From assembly GCF_019649055.1 (NCBI RefSeq), contig NW_026570224.1, forward strand, positions 2,728,001 to 2,792,000: a stretch of DNA of 64,000 nucleotides, read 5' to 3'. Position 1 is the stretch's first letter; the number at the start of each line of letters is the position of its first letter. Positions 11,681 through 22,740 of the stretch are shown in pieces. The notes under the pieces were generated by a model that ran no database searches, was not told the origin of the DNA, and saw only the letters and a list, made by a program, of their open reading frames with translations. This DNA is from Paramacrobiotus metropolitanus. Its lineage: Eukaryota; Tardigrada; Eutardigrada; Parachela; Macrobiotidae. The position numbers and the translations under genes were made by a program.

Positions 11681-13082
11681 ATGACGGAATATCGCGGGGG
11701 TATTGTTGAGGCTGGGAGAGCCATGCAGCTGATCAAGAAACGCGAGAAGGAGAAGGAAGAAGTGGAGCTGAGGAAGCGTAAACTGGCAGAGGAAACGAAG
11801 ATTGCCAATATTGATAATAAATTCTCAGCGCATTATGATGCCGTGGAACAGCAGCTTAAAAGCAGTACTATTGGCCTTGTTACTCTGGATGAAATGAAGG
11901 CCAAACAAACGGACGTAGTAGCCCAACGAGAGCGGGAACTCGCACAAAAGCAAAGGGCTGAGAAAGAAGCACAACAGGCTGAAGAACGCAGGCTGGAGGA
12001 TTTGAAAAGGGCTCAACGGGATACTTCTAAGTTGTCTTTTACCCTTGCCGAAGATGAGGATGAGGAAGAGGAGCCTACATGTAAGTATTCCTGTAGAGCA
12101 TATGAAAATGTAATTATGTAGTCGGTACTAGTAGTGCATATGAAAATGTATACTTTAAAAATACTTAAAGTACTTTCAGTGTATAAATTACGTATAATGG
12201 TACTGTACTCGTGTACTGCATTAGATGCATACTCGAGTAGGGCATATGTGCTGCGTTTATTTTTTCCGGTTTTCTTTCCTTTCTAATCTTTGCTTCCGCA
12301 TCTGCATGTTGTCGTTGGAGTCAGATTTAACACGAAAACGATAGCGGTTTAATTATACGAGTTAATTAATGGCAGTATAAGTCGTACTATTTGTACATCT
12401 TTTTGTTGGCTTCTTTTCTGTTCTGTATTCAGTTAATTTATAACTTTAACTTACACGATAGATGATTTATTTTTGCGCGTGTGTTGTTTTAGTATTTATC
12501 GAAACAAAAAAGCGACGGATAGGGATGGATCCCTCTGTGGACACGAGCTTTCTACCGGATCGCGATAAGGAAGACGAAGAGAAGCGGCTCCGAGAGCAGC
12601 TCCGTATAGAATGGGTTGCCAAACAAGAAATCCTTAAACATGAACCAATGGAAGTTGTTTTCAGCTACTGGGATGGTGCCGGTCATCGAAGATCCGTAAC
12701 TGTCCGAAAGGGCAATACTATTCAGCAGTTTTTGCAGAAATGCCTCGATATGCTCAGGAGGGAATTTAATGAATTACGGATAGCGACCGTGGATCAGCTG
12801 ATGTATGTAAAGGAAGATATGATTATTCCGCAGCATCATTCCTTTTACGACCTGATTGTAACCAGAGCTAAAGGAAAGAGTGGGCCCTTGTTCGAATTTG
12901 ACGTCCATGACGATGTCCGGTTACTGCATGATGCGACGGTAGAGAAAAACGAATCTCATGCGGGGAAGGTTGTACTGAGGAGCTGGTACGAGAGAAATAA
13001 ACACATATTTCCGGCTAGCCGATGGGAACCGTACGATCCTGGGAAACGGTACGACAATGTCAAAAACAAGTCGGATAATTAG
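11681..13082 (+). CDS. FAM50A: FAM50/XAP5 family nuclear protein
   Basis: Two exons, 11681-12080 and 12493-13082, give 329 residues, close to the human length of about 340. FAM50/XAP5 proteins are nuclear and have been linked to the spliceosome. The N-terminal half is a charged, probably coiled-coil region containing the family segment FSAHYDAVE and GLVTL. An acidic Glu-rich run follows, then a basic cluster (TKKRRIG) that could be a nuclear localisation signal. The C-terminal XAP5 domain carries [31 protein letters not shown] and the near-invariant [21 protein letters not shown] chose the AUG at 11681 because it matches the family start; an upstream in-frame AUG at 11657 is less likely. The 412-bp intron falls between the two halves. 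Confidence 0.95.
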
Positions 13083-13456
13083 CATTCTGAATGTTGCGAA
13101 GTTGGCAATGGAAGATTGTTTTTTAAACTTGAAGAATTTTATTTGTATGTATTGCCTAACTGCGGGAATCGCCATTTGTCACGGTAGTGAAGTGGCGGAG
13201 TGTACAGCAAAGGATCATTAACAGTTACCATACTAATTTGTAATAATAAATATGAATCAAAATATTTGTATGTAATAGCTCAGTATAAAAATGGGAATTT
13301 AGTTAAATGTGGCGAGCAGCTGACCACTTGGATATACGGGAGAGCTATCTGTATCTGAGTACAAAAGTCAAAATTCACTACGTCTATCAGGAGTCCATAT
13401 GCATGCTTGTTATTACATATTAAATTGTTAATTACAATCAAGTACTTACTATAGAG
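13083..13456. other. FAM50 3' flank up to the hAT insertion
   Basis: Contains the FAM50 3' UTR and AT-rich sequence. The last 8 bases (13449-13456, CTATAGAG) are the left target duplication of the hAT element. No gene seen. Confidence 0.5.
13245..13250 (+). terminator. Probable poly(A) signal of FAM50
   Basis: AATAAA lies about 165 bases after the FAM50 stop codon in AT-rich DNA. Consistent with a polyadenylation signal; cleavage site not determined. Confidence 0.45.
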
Positions 13457-14574
13457 CAGTGATGTCCCGTTTTTTTCACGGGCTCGGTAAATCACGGGAA
13501 TTTCCCGCACCCCGCACCCGCTTTTGCTCGGAAAGCGGTGCGGGAGACTTTCTGCTCGGATCGGGTGCGGTCGGGATTAAAGCTTGATAAGTACGCCCGC
13601 CCGCTGCTCGGAAAAACTCGGGATTTATTTGAATGATGAAAAATTAAATTATTTGCAAATTAGAAATTATAAAATTATCGTGTAAGCAAGCCACCGTAGC
13701 ATGTAGCAGTAACTTCCACTGCTCCGCATTCCAGTAGCTGTTGTAATCCCATTGCCGCTGGCTGGCGGCCTGCAGACTGCAATACACTTTCAGTACCGTA
13801 ACTTTCACACTTCCAGTATCGCGCTTTGTCTCGTGCCTTGGCATTGGAATTAACGAAAATTCAATTTTACTGCCACCTGTTTTTAACTTTTTGGCCAGAG
13901 ACTGTAGACTGTAAAGTGGAGATCAAACGTGTTATCGGGAGTTTAGAGTTAGTTAATTTTAACTCCCAAGATTTCAATGGATCTGAAGATTGTTCTTTTA
14001 TTGCTCTAAAGCAAGGCTGGGTTGAAAAGGCCACGTTTGAAAAGCAAAGCTCTAAAGCAAGGCCACGTTTGAAAATTCTTGCCAAACAAGCTTTATGCGC
14101 TCCAGCAACGACCGCTGACGTCGAACGGATGTTTAGTGTTGCGGGAATTTTGCTCAGTAACAGGAGATTAAAAACTTCGGATCAGCATTTCAAGAGATTA
14201 CTGTTTTGTAGTATTAATAAACGGCGGTTAGATGGTGATTTAAATGTCAGTGGTAAGAGAAAGTTGAATAGTTGACGGTGATAATAAATTGTACGGCGAC
14301 ACTAAGGTTTCAAGCTAAGGGTGAAATTTCTTAAAAGTAAGATTTACGATGCAGGTTGAAAAAATAGTAATTTTCCAAACGTATGGCATACTTGAAACAT
14401 TTTAACAAAAAAGGCTGTAACAATAACATTGTTAAAAAATTATTTTATTGAAAATCGGGAGTCGGAGCGTGGTGCGGGACTGTCCGAGCGCTCGGGTGCG
14501 GGAGCGGGTGCGGAAAAGTTTTTGATCGGGAAAGTGCGGTCGGGACATGAAAAATTGTAAACGGGACATCACTG
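13457..14574 (+). mobile_element. hAT transposon, internally deleted
   Basis: An 1118-bp element with a 16-bp perfect terminal inverted repeat, CAGTGATGTCCCGTTT at 13457-13472 and its complement at 14559-14574. It is flanked by identical 8-bp target duplications CTATAGAG at 13449-13456 and 14575-14582. Both ends carry GC-rich subterminal repeats with many CGGGTGCGG-like words (about 13480-13620 and 14455-14545), typical of hAT transposase binding arrays. The interior holds only the C-terminal part of a transposase. Intact TIRs and TSD suggest fairly recent movement by a full-length relative. Confidence 0.93.
13826..14275 (+). pseudogene. hAT transposase C-terminal fragment
   Basis: An open frame of 149 codons ends with the hATC dimerisation domain: PATTADVERMFSVAG, then a basic NRR segment and a KRLLF motif, at about residues 85-140. 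hAT transposases are usually 600 residues or more with a BED zinc finger and an RNase H-like core; neither is present, and the start of this frame does not look like a native N-terminus. It is best read as the remnant of an autonomous element after internal deletion. It may still make a short protein. Confidence 0.85.
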
Positions 14575-15248
14575 CTATAGAGCAACTTAACATCTACAAT
14601 GTAGGACTAAATGGTCGCATAGCCCCATACCCAGCATTCTGTACGCAAGCGGTGCAGTGCACTTGTACGAAATGGATATTTTGAACTCAGTCGTACAGTG
14701 CACTGCGCTGCATTCGTACTGAATGTGGAGATGTTGGGTATGCGACCATTTTGTCCTAAGCTGTACCTATAGTAAGTTCTTGCTACAATGTACAGTAATT
14801 TATCGTTAGTAAGAATGTATGATTGTATGTTATTTAAAGAGCAACTTAACATCTGAAGTCTATGCGTATGTTTAGGCAGATTACAGATTACTTACCGTTA
14901 ATGTCGCGACAGCTCATCCAACGAAATTTAATACACAAGAATCTTTTTGCAACAGAAGAGCCAGTGACACCATCATTTTGTATTTTTCGTGCGCTGCATT
15001 TCGAAAATCAGAAAGTCTGTATCAACAAATATAACATACTCGTAAAAACAATAAACAAACCAAAGACTAAACAGTCTGCAAATACTACGAAAAAACCATC
15101 CCGATTCACTAGATCGACCATTAAAGGCCCACATCAACTCAAGTTTCAATCGCATTATCAAAGAAGTAAGCGCATTTTCTGCAGCATGCCTAATCCAGTG
15201 AGAGAAATTATGTTTCGTAAAAGAGGGAGATCCATACGCAATGACCGG
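14575..15248. other. Intergenic between hAT element and LSM5
   Basis: Holds the right hAT target duplication, a 157-bp MITE (14602-14758) and a 17-bp direct repeat, AGAGCAACTTAACATCT, at 14579-14595 and 14838-14854. The LSM5 3' UTR should lie toward 15248. No other gene seen. Confidence 0.5.
14602..14758. mobile_element. Small MITE with about 20-bp TIRs
   Basis: The left end TAGGACTAAATGGTCGCATA faces a right end that is its reverse complement apart from one mismatch. The 157-bp unit is non-coding and further self-complementary inside around GTGCAGTGCAC. If the outer TA is the target duplication, it would fit Tc1/mariner-derived MITEs, but this is not certain. Confidence 0.7.
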
Positions 15249-15545
15249 CTATCCAGTGGCAGGGACACTACCTTCTGGGCCTTCACCGCCAGGAACGAGC
15301 ATGACAATGTTACTTCCATTCAGCAGAATCCTTTCCAACTTAGTCACCCTTCGACCGTCAGAAGTATTCTCATATTCTTTGACATCTTCCAGTACCATGT
15401 TGACATAGTCGTCAAATCCCAACAGGGTGCCAACAATCTCTTTGTTAGAACGCAGTATGGCATGGATTCTTGAGCCGATGCACTTGTCAATAAGTTCCAA
15501 AGGCAGCAAAGTAGACGGGTTGGGCTTCGTTGGTGCAGTGGCCAT
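15249..15545 (-). CDS. LSM5: U6 snRNA-associated Sm-like protein LSm5
   Basis: A 98-residue intronless gene. LSm5 is one of the seven subunits of the LSm2-8 ring that binds the U6 snRNA 3' end in the nucleus, and of the LSm1-7 ring used in cytoplasmic mRNA decay. The Sm1 motif ([20 protein letters not shown]) and Sm2 motif ([14 protein letters not shown]) are both complete, and the [13 protein letters not shown] segment is specific for LSm5. The start at 15545 (MATAPTKPN) matches the family; an in-frame AUG 27 bases upstream at 15572 would add nine residues. It diverges from RPL36 across a 0.5-kb spacer. Confidence 0.95.
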   Translation of the reverse strand: MATAPTKPNPSTLLPLELIDKCIGSRIHAILRSNKEIVGTLLGFDDYVNMVLEDVKEYENTSDGRRVTKLERILLNGSNIVMLVPGGEGPEGSVPATG

Positions 15546-16063
15546 GTCGTCAGATCTGCTGAGCGAGGTCAATCAAAAGAAGGTACAGCAAAATACCCGA
15601 ACAAAGTACGAACGAACTCCTTGAGGTATTAGGTAAATTCAAATATACGGAACAAAACTGAAAATACCGCCACTTTTACAGGATCGTAATCATAACGATC
15701 ATCTGTCAACATCCGACGATACGTAAGTTAGTGCTGGTAGTAATACGCACGTAGGATAACGCAGAACTGAAACGTGCAAAGCTCGGGTTTCACTTTGGGC
15801 GGTCCCGAACCGATCACACCACGATCCTTTCGAATAAAAAGCAACACGTTGGTCGGCTTAGACACGGTTTCGGTTTCATCCTGCGCAAGTTCATTACGCT
15901 ACTGTGCTACGCTACTTTTCGTTACTGTGCGTTCGTCCACCGATTCACGCTGACAGCTCGCATGTCAATCGGCAGATTTGTGGGTTCGTGGTAAATTTTT
16001 GGGTTTTCCAAAACTTTTCGTCGTATAATTCAGTGAATCTGTGTTTTTCTCCAACAATAAAAA
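15546..16063. promoter_or_regulatory. Divergent promoter region, LSM5 / RPL36
   Basis: A 518-bp spacer between two start codons on opposite strands. A pyrimidine-rich TTTTTCTCC run just before the RPL36 AUG (about 16044-16052) is reminiscent of the terminal oligopyrimidine leaders of ribosomal protein mRNAs, but the transcription start is unknown. No gene seen. Confidence 0.45.
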
Positions 16064-16579
16064 ATGCCACATCCCCAGTCCGACGTGGCTGTCGGCCTGA
16101 AGAGCGTCCGTGGACATAAAGTTACCAAAAATGTCGCAAAAGAGCGACCATCTCGTATGCGGGTAAGAAAAGATAACAGTGCTTGTTAATGACTGTACAG
16201 TGTACTTGATTGTTAATCATGTCTTACGAAAGAAATTTTCTGATATTAATTTTTTTGTACGACTGGACGACTCACTTGGTTTATTTTGTTTAGAAATTGA
16301 ACAAACATGTGAAGTTTGTTCGCGACATCGTCCGGGAGGTGACAGGGTTGGCGCCGTACGAGAGAAGATGCATTGAACTGCTGCGAGTGGGTCGCGACAA
16401 ACGAGCCTTGAAATTCCTTAAGCGACGAGTAAGAATAACACAGTTTTTTTACATTAGTTCTGGGTTAATTTGCCTTCTTTTCCTCGTAGCTTGGTACTCA
16501 CCTTCGCGCTAAAAGAAAGCGGGATGAGATGGGACGAACTTTGACATCGATGAGGAAGGCCCAAGCCCACCGAACCTAA
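16064..16579 (+). CDS. RPL36: 60S ribosomal protein L36 (eL36)
   Basis: Three exons (16064-16162, 16294-16428, 16490-16579), all phase 0, give 107 residues, the normal length. eL36 is a small basic protein of the cytosolic large ribosomal subunit. Family landmarks are [50 protein letters not shown] and the C-terminal RKAQAHR. Introns are only 131 and 61 bp. A poly(A) signal follows at 16677-16682. Confidence 0.96.
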
Positions 16580-16887
16580 TAGAAGTCATAACATTCTGCT
16601 TTAGGATGGTTTGAGAACTTTTGTTTCCGATATGGTTATGCAAGTGGGAAGTGTCATCTATGTCGGATTAAAGTATAATAAATATGCGCTTTTGTTGTGG
16701 CAGGTGACAGGTGTATACTTGTAAAAACGTTTTATAGTTATCATACTGTAGTAATGGCAAAGATGTATGTTACTGTATGTGTAATTCCTTTTCAAAACCG
16801 TACTTTAATTCCTTTTTGAACCGTACAAAAAGCCTGTTTACACAGACTACAAATGAATTAACATGGAAATCCAAGATTTTACACATT
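16580..16887. other. Convergent 3' spacer, RPL36 / mRpL22
   Basis: 308 bp between two stop codons; it holds the RPL36 poly(A) signal and, presumably, both 3' UTRs. Nothing else seen. Confidence 0.5.
16677..16682 (+). terminator. Probable poly(A) signal of RPL36
   Basis: AATAAA about 100 bases after the RPL36 stop codon. Consistent with its 3' end. Confidence 0.5.
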
Positions 16888-17827
16888 TTACAAAGAATTC
16901 CATACAAAGCGTTTCCGCTGCTTCTCGATGTAATTCTGCATGGCTCCTTTAAGTTCGAAAGTGTCACAAGGATGATCTTTAAATACTGCCGGCGGATCCC
17001 CTTCTTCGAGCTTGACGAAATAATGGTTGAAGTTGTATTTGATATGTCCAATCCGGCCCTTGCCCATTCGACGTATGCCTTTCACACATGTACCTTTTCC
17101 CGTAAAGGACTCAGCCACCCACATTTTGCTTTTGAATTCAAAGTTATGGTCGCGAATGGCAATTTCCTGCGCTTCTTCGAGCACTTCTTTAACAATTTGG
17201 CAACCTGCAGAGGGTAAAATAAATTTATTTCATGGCAGTCCCCGGCGATTATCAAGTATTTCAATATTTATGACTTATGAGAATGTCGTTTAAATAAGTT
17301 GCTAATAACTAAACAGCAATCGTAAATTGTGACAAGAGTGACACAAGACTCGTCAGACTATGTACTGATGTTTTGAATATTGATTACAGTAACTGATCAA
17401 TTTTACACTTACTTTTCCTGGGATTCAAGGTTAACTGACGCAGCGCTTCATCGATGCTCATTCCTCGGATCATCATGGCAGCATACCACAGCTTATGCTC
17501 GCTATGACGGATTTGCGTTCGCATGTGGAAGACTTGCGCCGGTCGACGAGGCTCATTGGGCAACTGAGGCGGCAGCACTACGTTATTATATGCAGGCCAT
17601 TTCTTTGGTCCCTCCAGCGCTTCCGTTGGCGCTTTATATTTCGATGCTGCTACCGAGGTATGGAACTGCGCAAAACCTGGCACTCCAACAGATCCAAGCT
17701 GATGTTGCGACTTCATACTTCCGGTGACTGATAGCCGCTGCTCCAAAACTGATCCGATGTCTGAGCAAATCACACAATGTCGTCCCAGGTTGGGACCAGT
17801 CCAAAAAAACTTTCTCAGGCTGTTCAT
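16888..17827 (-). CDS. MRPL22: Mitochondrial ribosomal protein L22 (uL22m)
   Basis: Two exons (17413-17827 and 16888-17204) give 243 residues. uL22m is part of the large subunit of the mitochondrial ribosome, near the exit tunnel. The N-terminus (MNSLRKFFW, basic and hydrophobic) suits a mitochondrial presequence; an in-frame AUG at 17860 would add 11 residues. The L22 domain shows KLWYAAMMIRGMSIDEALRQL, VKEVLEEAQEIAIRDHN and the loop region ending in HYFVKLEEG. The donor at the exon 1 end (A|GTAAGTG) and acceptor CTGCAG|GTTG keep the frame. It is head to head with UQCRC2, another mitochondrial protein gene. Confidence 0.93.
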
Positions 17828-18620
17828 GGTGGACAGAAACTGTGTGTGCACATCAAGCAATCAAATGAACATATCCGAAGACTGAAGGGTAAAGTCGTCG
17901 ATCGTACTGCCAGACGAAGTATCAGCCACTTTTCCAAAAACAAAGTCAGCTCGCCATGGGCCCCTGTGATCCCGCTCGCAGGACGCGCACAACACAATCT
18001 GCAGTCTGACGGTGTGCATTAAACGACAGACAAGAGCTAGTCACTGTTAGTGCCTTTTTCTGTAAATTATGGAAAACGTTTTTCGTACTTCCAGGTAATT
18101 ATCTCTGTTAAGTTAAAACTGTTTAATAACACAATTCAAAACAACAAAGTTCAAAATATGTAACAGCAACATCGCTAGATTCGCTACCGTAGCGTGCGGC
18201 GACAATTTTTTTGCAAAACGGCTGAACAGAGAACTTCTTTAATGCGCCAAATCATATGAAAAAGGCAGAAGTAAGGTATGTAATCGTTGGGAGGGAGACG
18301 GGGAGATCCAAAAACAAAACAACTTAAAAGGGTTGGATGTTAATAAACTTTTGGGTGTTTCCAAATTTTTTTGCTGCTTTCACGTTGTTATGGACTGTAA
18401 TTCATGCTTTTAATTTTTAATGTTGATTCAAGGTGCAAGCAATAAGTCTCCGATAACCAATTCAATACTAGTAACACGACGCGTGCCAGCACAACCCAGT
18501 TGGCAGCACCAGAGGCGAATCACTTTCCTGGCTGAATCGTAAGTTTAGTTCAAGCAATAGCGCATATGTAGTTCGCCCATATTTATGACGTTTTTTGCAG
18601 CTTTTCCTGCTCGAATAAAA
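17828..18620. promoter_or_regulatory. Divergent promoter region, mRpL22 / UQCRC2
   Basis: A 0.8-kb spacer between two nuclear genes for mitochondrial proteins, transcribed in opposite directions. No coding segment recognised. It is the natural place for shared regulatory sites, but none could be assigned by eye. Confidence 0.5.
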
Positions 18621-20793
18621 ATGTTTATTGCAAAACGTGGATTTGCCAAATTGACAGATGCTGCAAAAGCTGCACAATCCGTTGCTCGACCACGGGAGCC
18701 AATTGGTCGTCAGGTTGTTCACGGAGATCAGTCTCGCGATGTTCGGGTATGTTAACGCAGACATCTTGTTCGCCTACGGGCTTCTCCGTAGCTTCATTAT
18801 TCTGCAGGTAACCCGACTGCCCAATGACTTGACAGTCATATCAGAAGACTCCAACATCCCGGTTACAAGAGTGGTTGTAGCGGTTAAAGCTGGCGCTCGT
18901 CATGAACCACCTGAGGTGCCTGGCTTGTCCCATGCACTCCGCAATGCTGCTCCACTGGTGGGTTTTACAGTTCATCTTATTTTAATTTATAATCCTTTCT
19001 GCAGTAATACTAATCAGGATTTTTTAGGGCACTAGAGAATGCTCTGCATTTGGACTGTCTCGCAATATGGAGCAGCTCGGGGCTAGCTTAAGGTGACTAC
19101 GTTTGGAAGATACTGCGAAGATTTATACACAAAAGAAACCGTAAATAATAATTATATAAATTTTTTTGATAATGCTTCAGCGCCACAACCACCCGCGACC
19201 ATATTATATACACAATGAATGTCCACCGAAATCATTTGCCGGAAACCATTAAATTTCTTGGCTATGTCGTCGCCAAGCAAGAGTTCAAGCGATGGGAAGT
19301 GAAAGATGCTGCTGCGCGCTTGGATCTAGATCTGGATATCTACGAACATCGCCCTGATATCCGTTAGTTTTTTACCGTTTTATCCAGCCTGATTTCTGAT
19401 CAACGTTTATCGTTGTTGCAGAGCTCATGGAACATCTGCACGCTGCGGCATACCGCGATGGATTAGCTAATTCCCTTTTCGCTCCCAGATGGGCTGCTCA
19501 TCACTACGATGCGAAAATGGTATTTTCTCTTTGGTGTAAACGTGTGAGCAGTTTAATTTTTTGTGACAAAGGCTAACGCTACTGATTGGTTTCGGCGAGC
19601 GAGCGCATCTTTGATTACTCTGCAGGCTCGTACACGAGATACGTAACGTTAAGTACGTACTGGTTTTTTCATTTGCAGCTGCGGGAATATGTGCAGAGTG
19701 CATTTAAGCCTAGCCGCATGGCCATCGCTGTGTACGGCGCGCGACATGAGGATATTTTAAATTATGCTGCGGATAATTTCAAAATCGATTATGGTTACAT
19801 GAAGAAGCCTATGACCGAGTTCGAAGAGTGTGCACCGGAAATGCACACTTTGCAGCAACTGCCGAAAGAACATGGCACAAATGCGCAGCATCGGGATATC
19901 CCTGCCAAGTACGGCGGTGGACAGTGTTTCCACCAAACACTGGACCATTTGGCGTATGCCGCCGTAGCCGTGGAAGGAGCCGGAATAAACAATCCTAAAG
20001 AGGCATTGGCGTTATCCCTTTTGCAGCAAGTAATGCACTGAGAGATTGAATGATGACGGATGATACAGTGCATTCATTTAAATGCGCTTTGTGGATTGAG
20101 TAAACAATATACATTATCGTAAAATATTGTGTTTGTAATTTCAGTTTCTGGGATCGGAACCAAGCGTGAAATGGAGTAATGGCCAGAAAGTGTCACCACT
20201 CGCCAAAGCAGCCGCAGGAGCTACTAGAGAAGAATATGCTATTACTGGATTGAACATTTGTCATTCTGATTCGGGATTGTTCGGGTTTACGGCGGTAGCT
20301 CATGGGAAGGATATCGCCAAGGTGGTGCAGGCTGGATTGCATGTTTTACGAGAAGGAAAGGGTGTCGATCTGCAGCGTTTGCAAGAAGCAAAGTGCGTCT
20401 CGTAAACCCCTGAATCAAACTAGACTGATGTTCATTCTGGCGGGAATTACAGAAGAGATCTGTGCTTTTTAGGAACAAACTTGTCGCGAAACTTTTGATG
20501 CATCACGAAAGCCGATGTGAGCAATTTCACGATATGGCCATACAAGCATTATCTACGGGAAATATTATGAGTGTAAACGACGCCGTAGCAATCGTTGACC
20601 AGATTCGACCTGATGATTTGGCTAAGGTACGGAGTGTCCCTTTTGTTAAACACTGCTACTGCTTAGATGAATAAACTACTCGGTACATGAAAGTTTTTTA
20701 CAGTATGCCCAGAGTCTGGTCCAGAAAGGAACATTCAGTATGGCGGCGGTTGGAAACTTGTCGCATCTTCCCCGATTGGATGAATTTGTATAG
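18621..20793 (+). CDS. UQCRC2: Cytochrome b-c1 complex subunit 2 (core protein 2)
   Basis: Nine exons (18621-18746, 18808-18957, 19028-19092, 19181-19362, 19422-19519, 19679-20029, 20145-20392, 20473-20626, 20704-20793) give 487 residues, all phases closing. Core 2 is a matrix-side structural subunit of respiratory complex III, related to the processing-peptidase family but catalytically inert. The first 25-30 residues (MFIAKRGFAKL...) are a typical presequence. Diagnostic segments are VKAGARHEPPEVPGLSH, FKRWEVKDAAARL, HLHAAAYRDGLANSL, DSGLFGF and the C-terminal FSMAAVGNLSHLP. The HxxEH zinc motif of active peptidases is absent, as expected. UQCRC1 is excluded on the FKRWEV and AAAYR motifs. 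Confidence 0.93.
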
Positions 20794-20972
20794 AACTGTA
20801 ATGTGAGTTACGATTATTTTTATCTAACCGTTTGACTGCCAAGGCGCGAGTTGAAATAAGGTGTATGTGTTCTGAGGGATATCAGTAGGCGACACCAGTT
20901 ATGACGTCTCGTTGTGTGTTTTCGTGAACGAAATACACGTTATTATAAAAATTAAAGAAGCTAGCCGGTTGT

Positions 20973-22740
20973 TTATTCTTGTTTTAATCGTACTCCGTTT
21001 TTCTTTGTCAAATGTGTGTATTTTGACCCAAGAACAGGTTGCTTTTTTACTGAATAGAAAAAATTACAAAAGATGTTAACAACAAAACTTAACAATACCA
21101 ACGCAGTCATCAAGACTCTGCTTAAACATCCACAGTGATTGTATTTAACAGTTATCAGATCTTTTATTGTTGGAATCGGCTTGTTTAGCGCCCGCTCATA
21201 CACTGTTTCCGTGCGCTCAGCCACGTTATCCCAGCAATACATCTTCCTGATCCGTTCATGGCACTCCTGAGAACTAAGAAAACTGCCCGGTTTATTTAGA
21301 AGATCACTGATAGCCATTATTAAACACTCTTCCAAGGCGCGCGCATTCGGCTCAGCCAGCCGTATCATATCAGGCGGAAGCACTTCGGGAATACCACCGA
21401 CTTTTGTCGATACCACGAGAAGACCCACACAAGCTGCCTCAATAATGGAAATACAAAAAGCTTCAGTAAGGGATGTGTTAATATAAATTGAGCCTTTGGC
21501 AAGGAATTTAGGAACTTCATCGAGATCAATACGTCCCAGCAGCAGTACGCGATCCTAAAAAATCCAAAAAATGTCATTTAAAATTAGCCACACACCGGCA
21601 CACATACAAGTACAGTAAACACACCCAAAGATATCGCATAATGTGAAAAATTCTATGTAATTTCTCAAAATACTCAAAACACCATAACCATCAACACTTC
21701 ACATAAGTCACTACTCTTCATTTTAAATACCTGCGATTATAAGTACTAACACATGAACAGGAATTCGGCATACGTGTTGCATTACCTGCAGACGTTCTCT
21801 CTCTCGCATTTCCTCCAGGAAAATTCGCTTTGGTCCAGCCCCACCGATCACAAATCTGACCGTGGGAAATTTGGCACATACATTCGGAATCAAATCGACG
21901 AGCAAATCAATTCCGCGTCGGTACACCAACCGACTCATGGTCACAACATTAATCACATTCGCCTCCGTTTTATCAGCGGTGGCAGTATATTTCTCGTGAC
22001 TCTTCGGGAGGAACTTACTGGCGTCCACCGCATTGGGAATAACCGACACCGACCAGGGATCCGGAAATCGCGCCCGCAGCACCGTGTTTTCTTTGGACAT
22101 GTGCGACACACAAATAACGTGATCGCACGTCGCCAGCGTCATACACAGCAGCTGATTGGTCACGATGGAACTGGCGTCCGCAAACCCGAACAGCGAATGA
22201 TCCGTGAACACCGTGTGAATGCCCAAGAGTTTGGCATGGAACAGTGCTTCGTGCGCCAACGGTGAGAAGGCAGAATGCCCATGCACTACGTGAATATCAT
22301 TTTCAAGGAAGATGTAGCGAAGAGCTGGAAGAGCCACGATCATCGTGGGAAAGATGATCTGGTCGTGGAAGGGAGGAATCGGGAGATAGTACACTTTGAT
22401 GCCTCCGCTAATGAAGCGGACGCCCACCCGCGAGCCATACCTAAAAACAGCGCAATTAATAAATAGTTACTTAAGCATACTAGTGTGCCTCCACATCATG
22501 TTAAAACAAGTTATTAATGCAGCTTTCTCACATGTGCGTGACGATAATCACACGGTGTCCTCGCTTCTGCAAGCAATATGATAACTGGTAGATGTGGCTT
22601 TCTATGCCACCAACATTAGGGTAAAAGAAATCCGATACCATGCAGATGTTCAAATGTTCCCTGGAAGCAAGGATCTCGGATACTCCCGTTTTCTGATCAC
22701 CATCTGGAATCATTGCAACAAAGCCCAGAAAGTTGATCAA
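20973..22740 (-). CDS. PIGA: GPI N-acetylglucosaminyltransferase subunit PIG-A
   Basis: Three exons (22532-22740, 21786-22440, 20973-21554) give 481 residues, near the human 484. PIG-A is the catalytic subunit of the ER complex that transfers GlcNAc to phosphatidylinositol, the first step of GPI-anchor synthesis. The GT-B fold glycosyltransferase family 4 is clear: [20 protein letters not shown] at the N-terminus, [31 protein letters not shown], and the EAFC-IIEAA donor-binding segment, followed by [14 protein letters not shown] hydrophobic stretch near the C-terminus (about residues 430-455) is the expected ER membrane anchor. The start at 22740 is the most upstream AUG in frame; the family core begins about 30 residues later. 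It converges with UQCRC2, 180 bp between stops. Confidence 0.95.
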
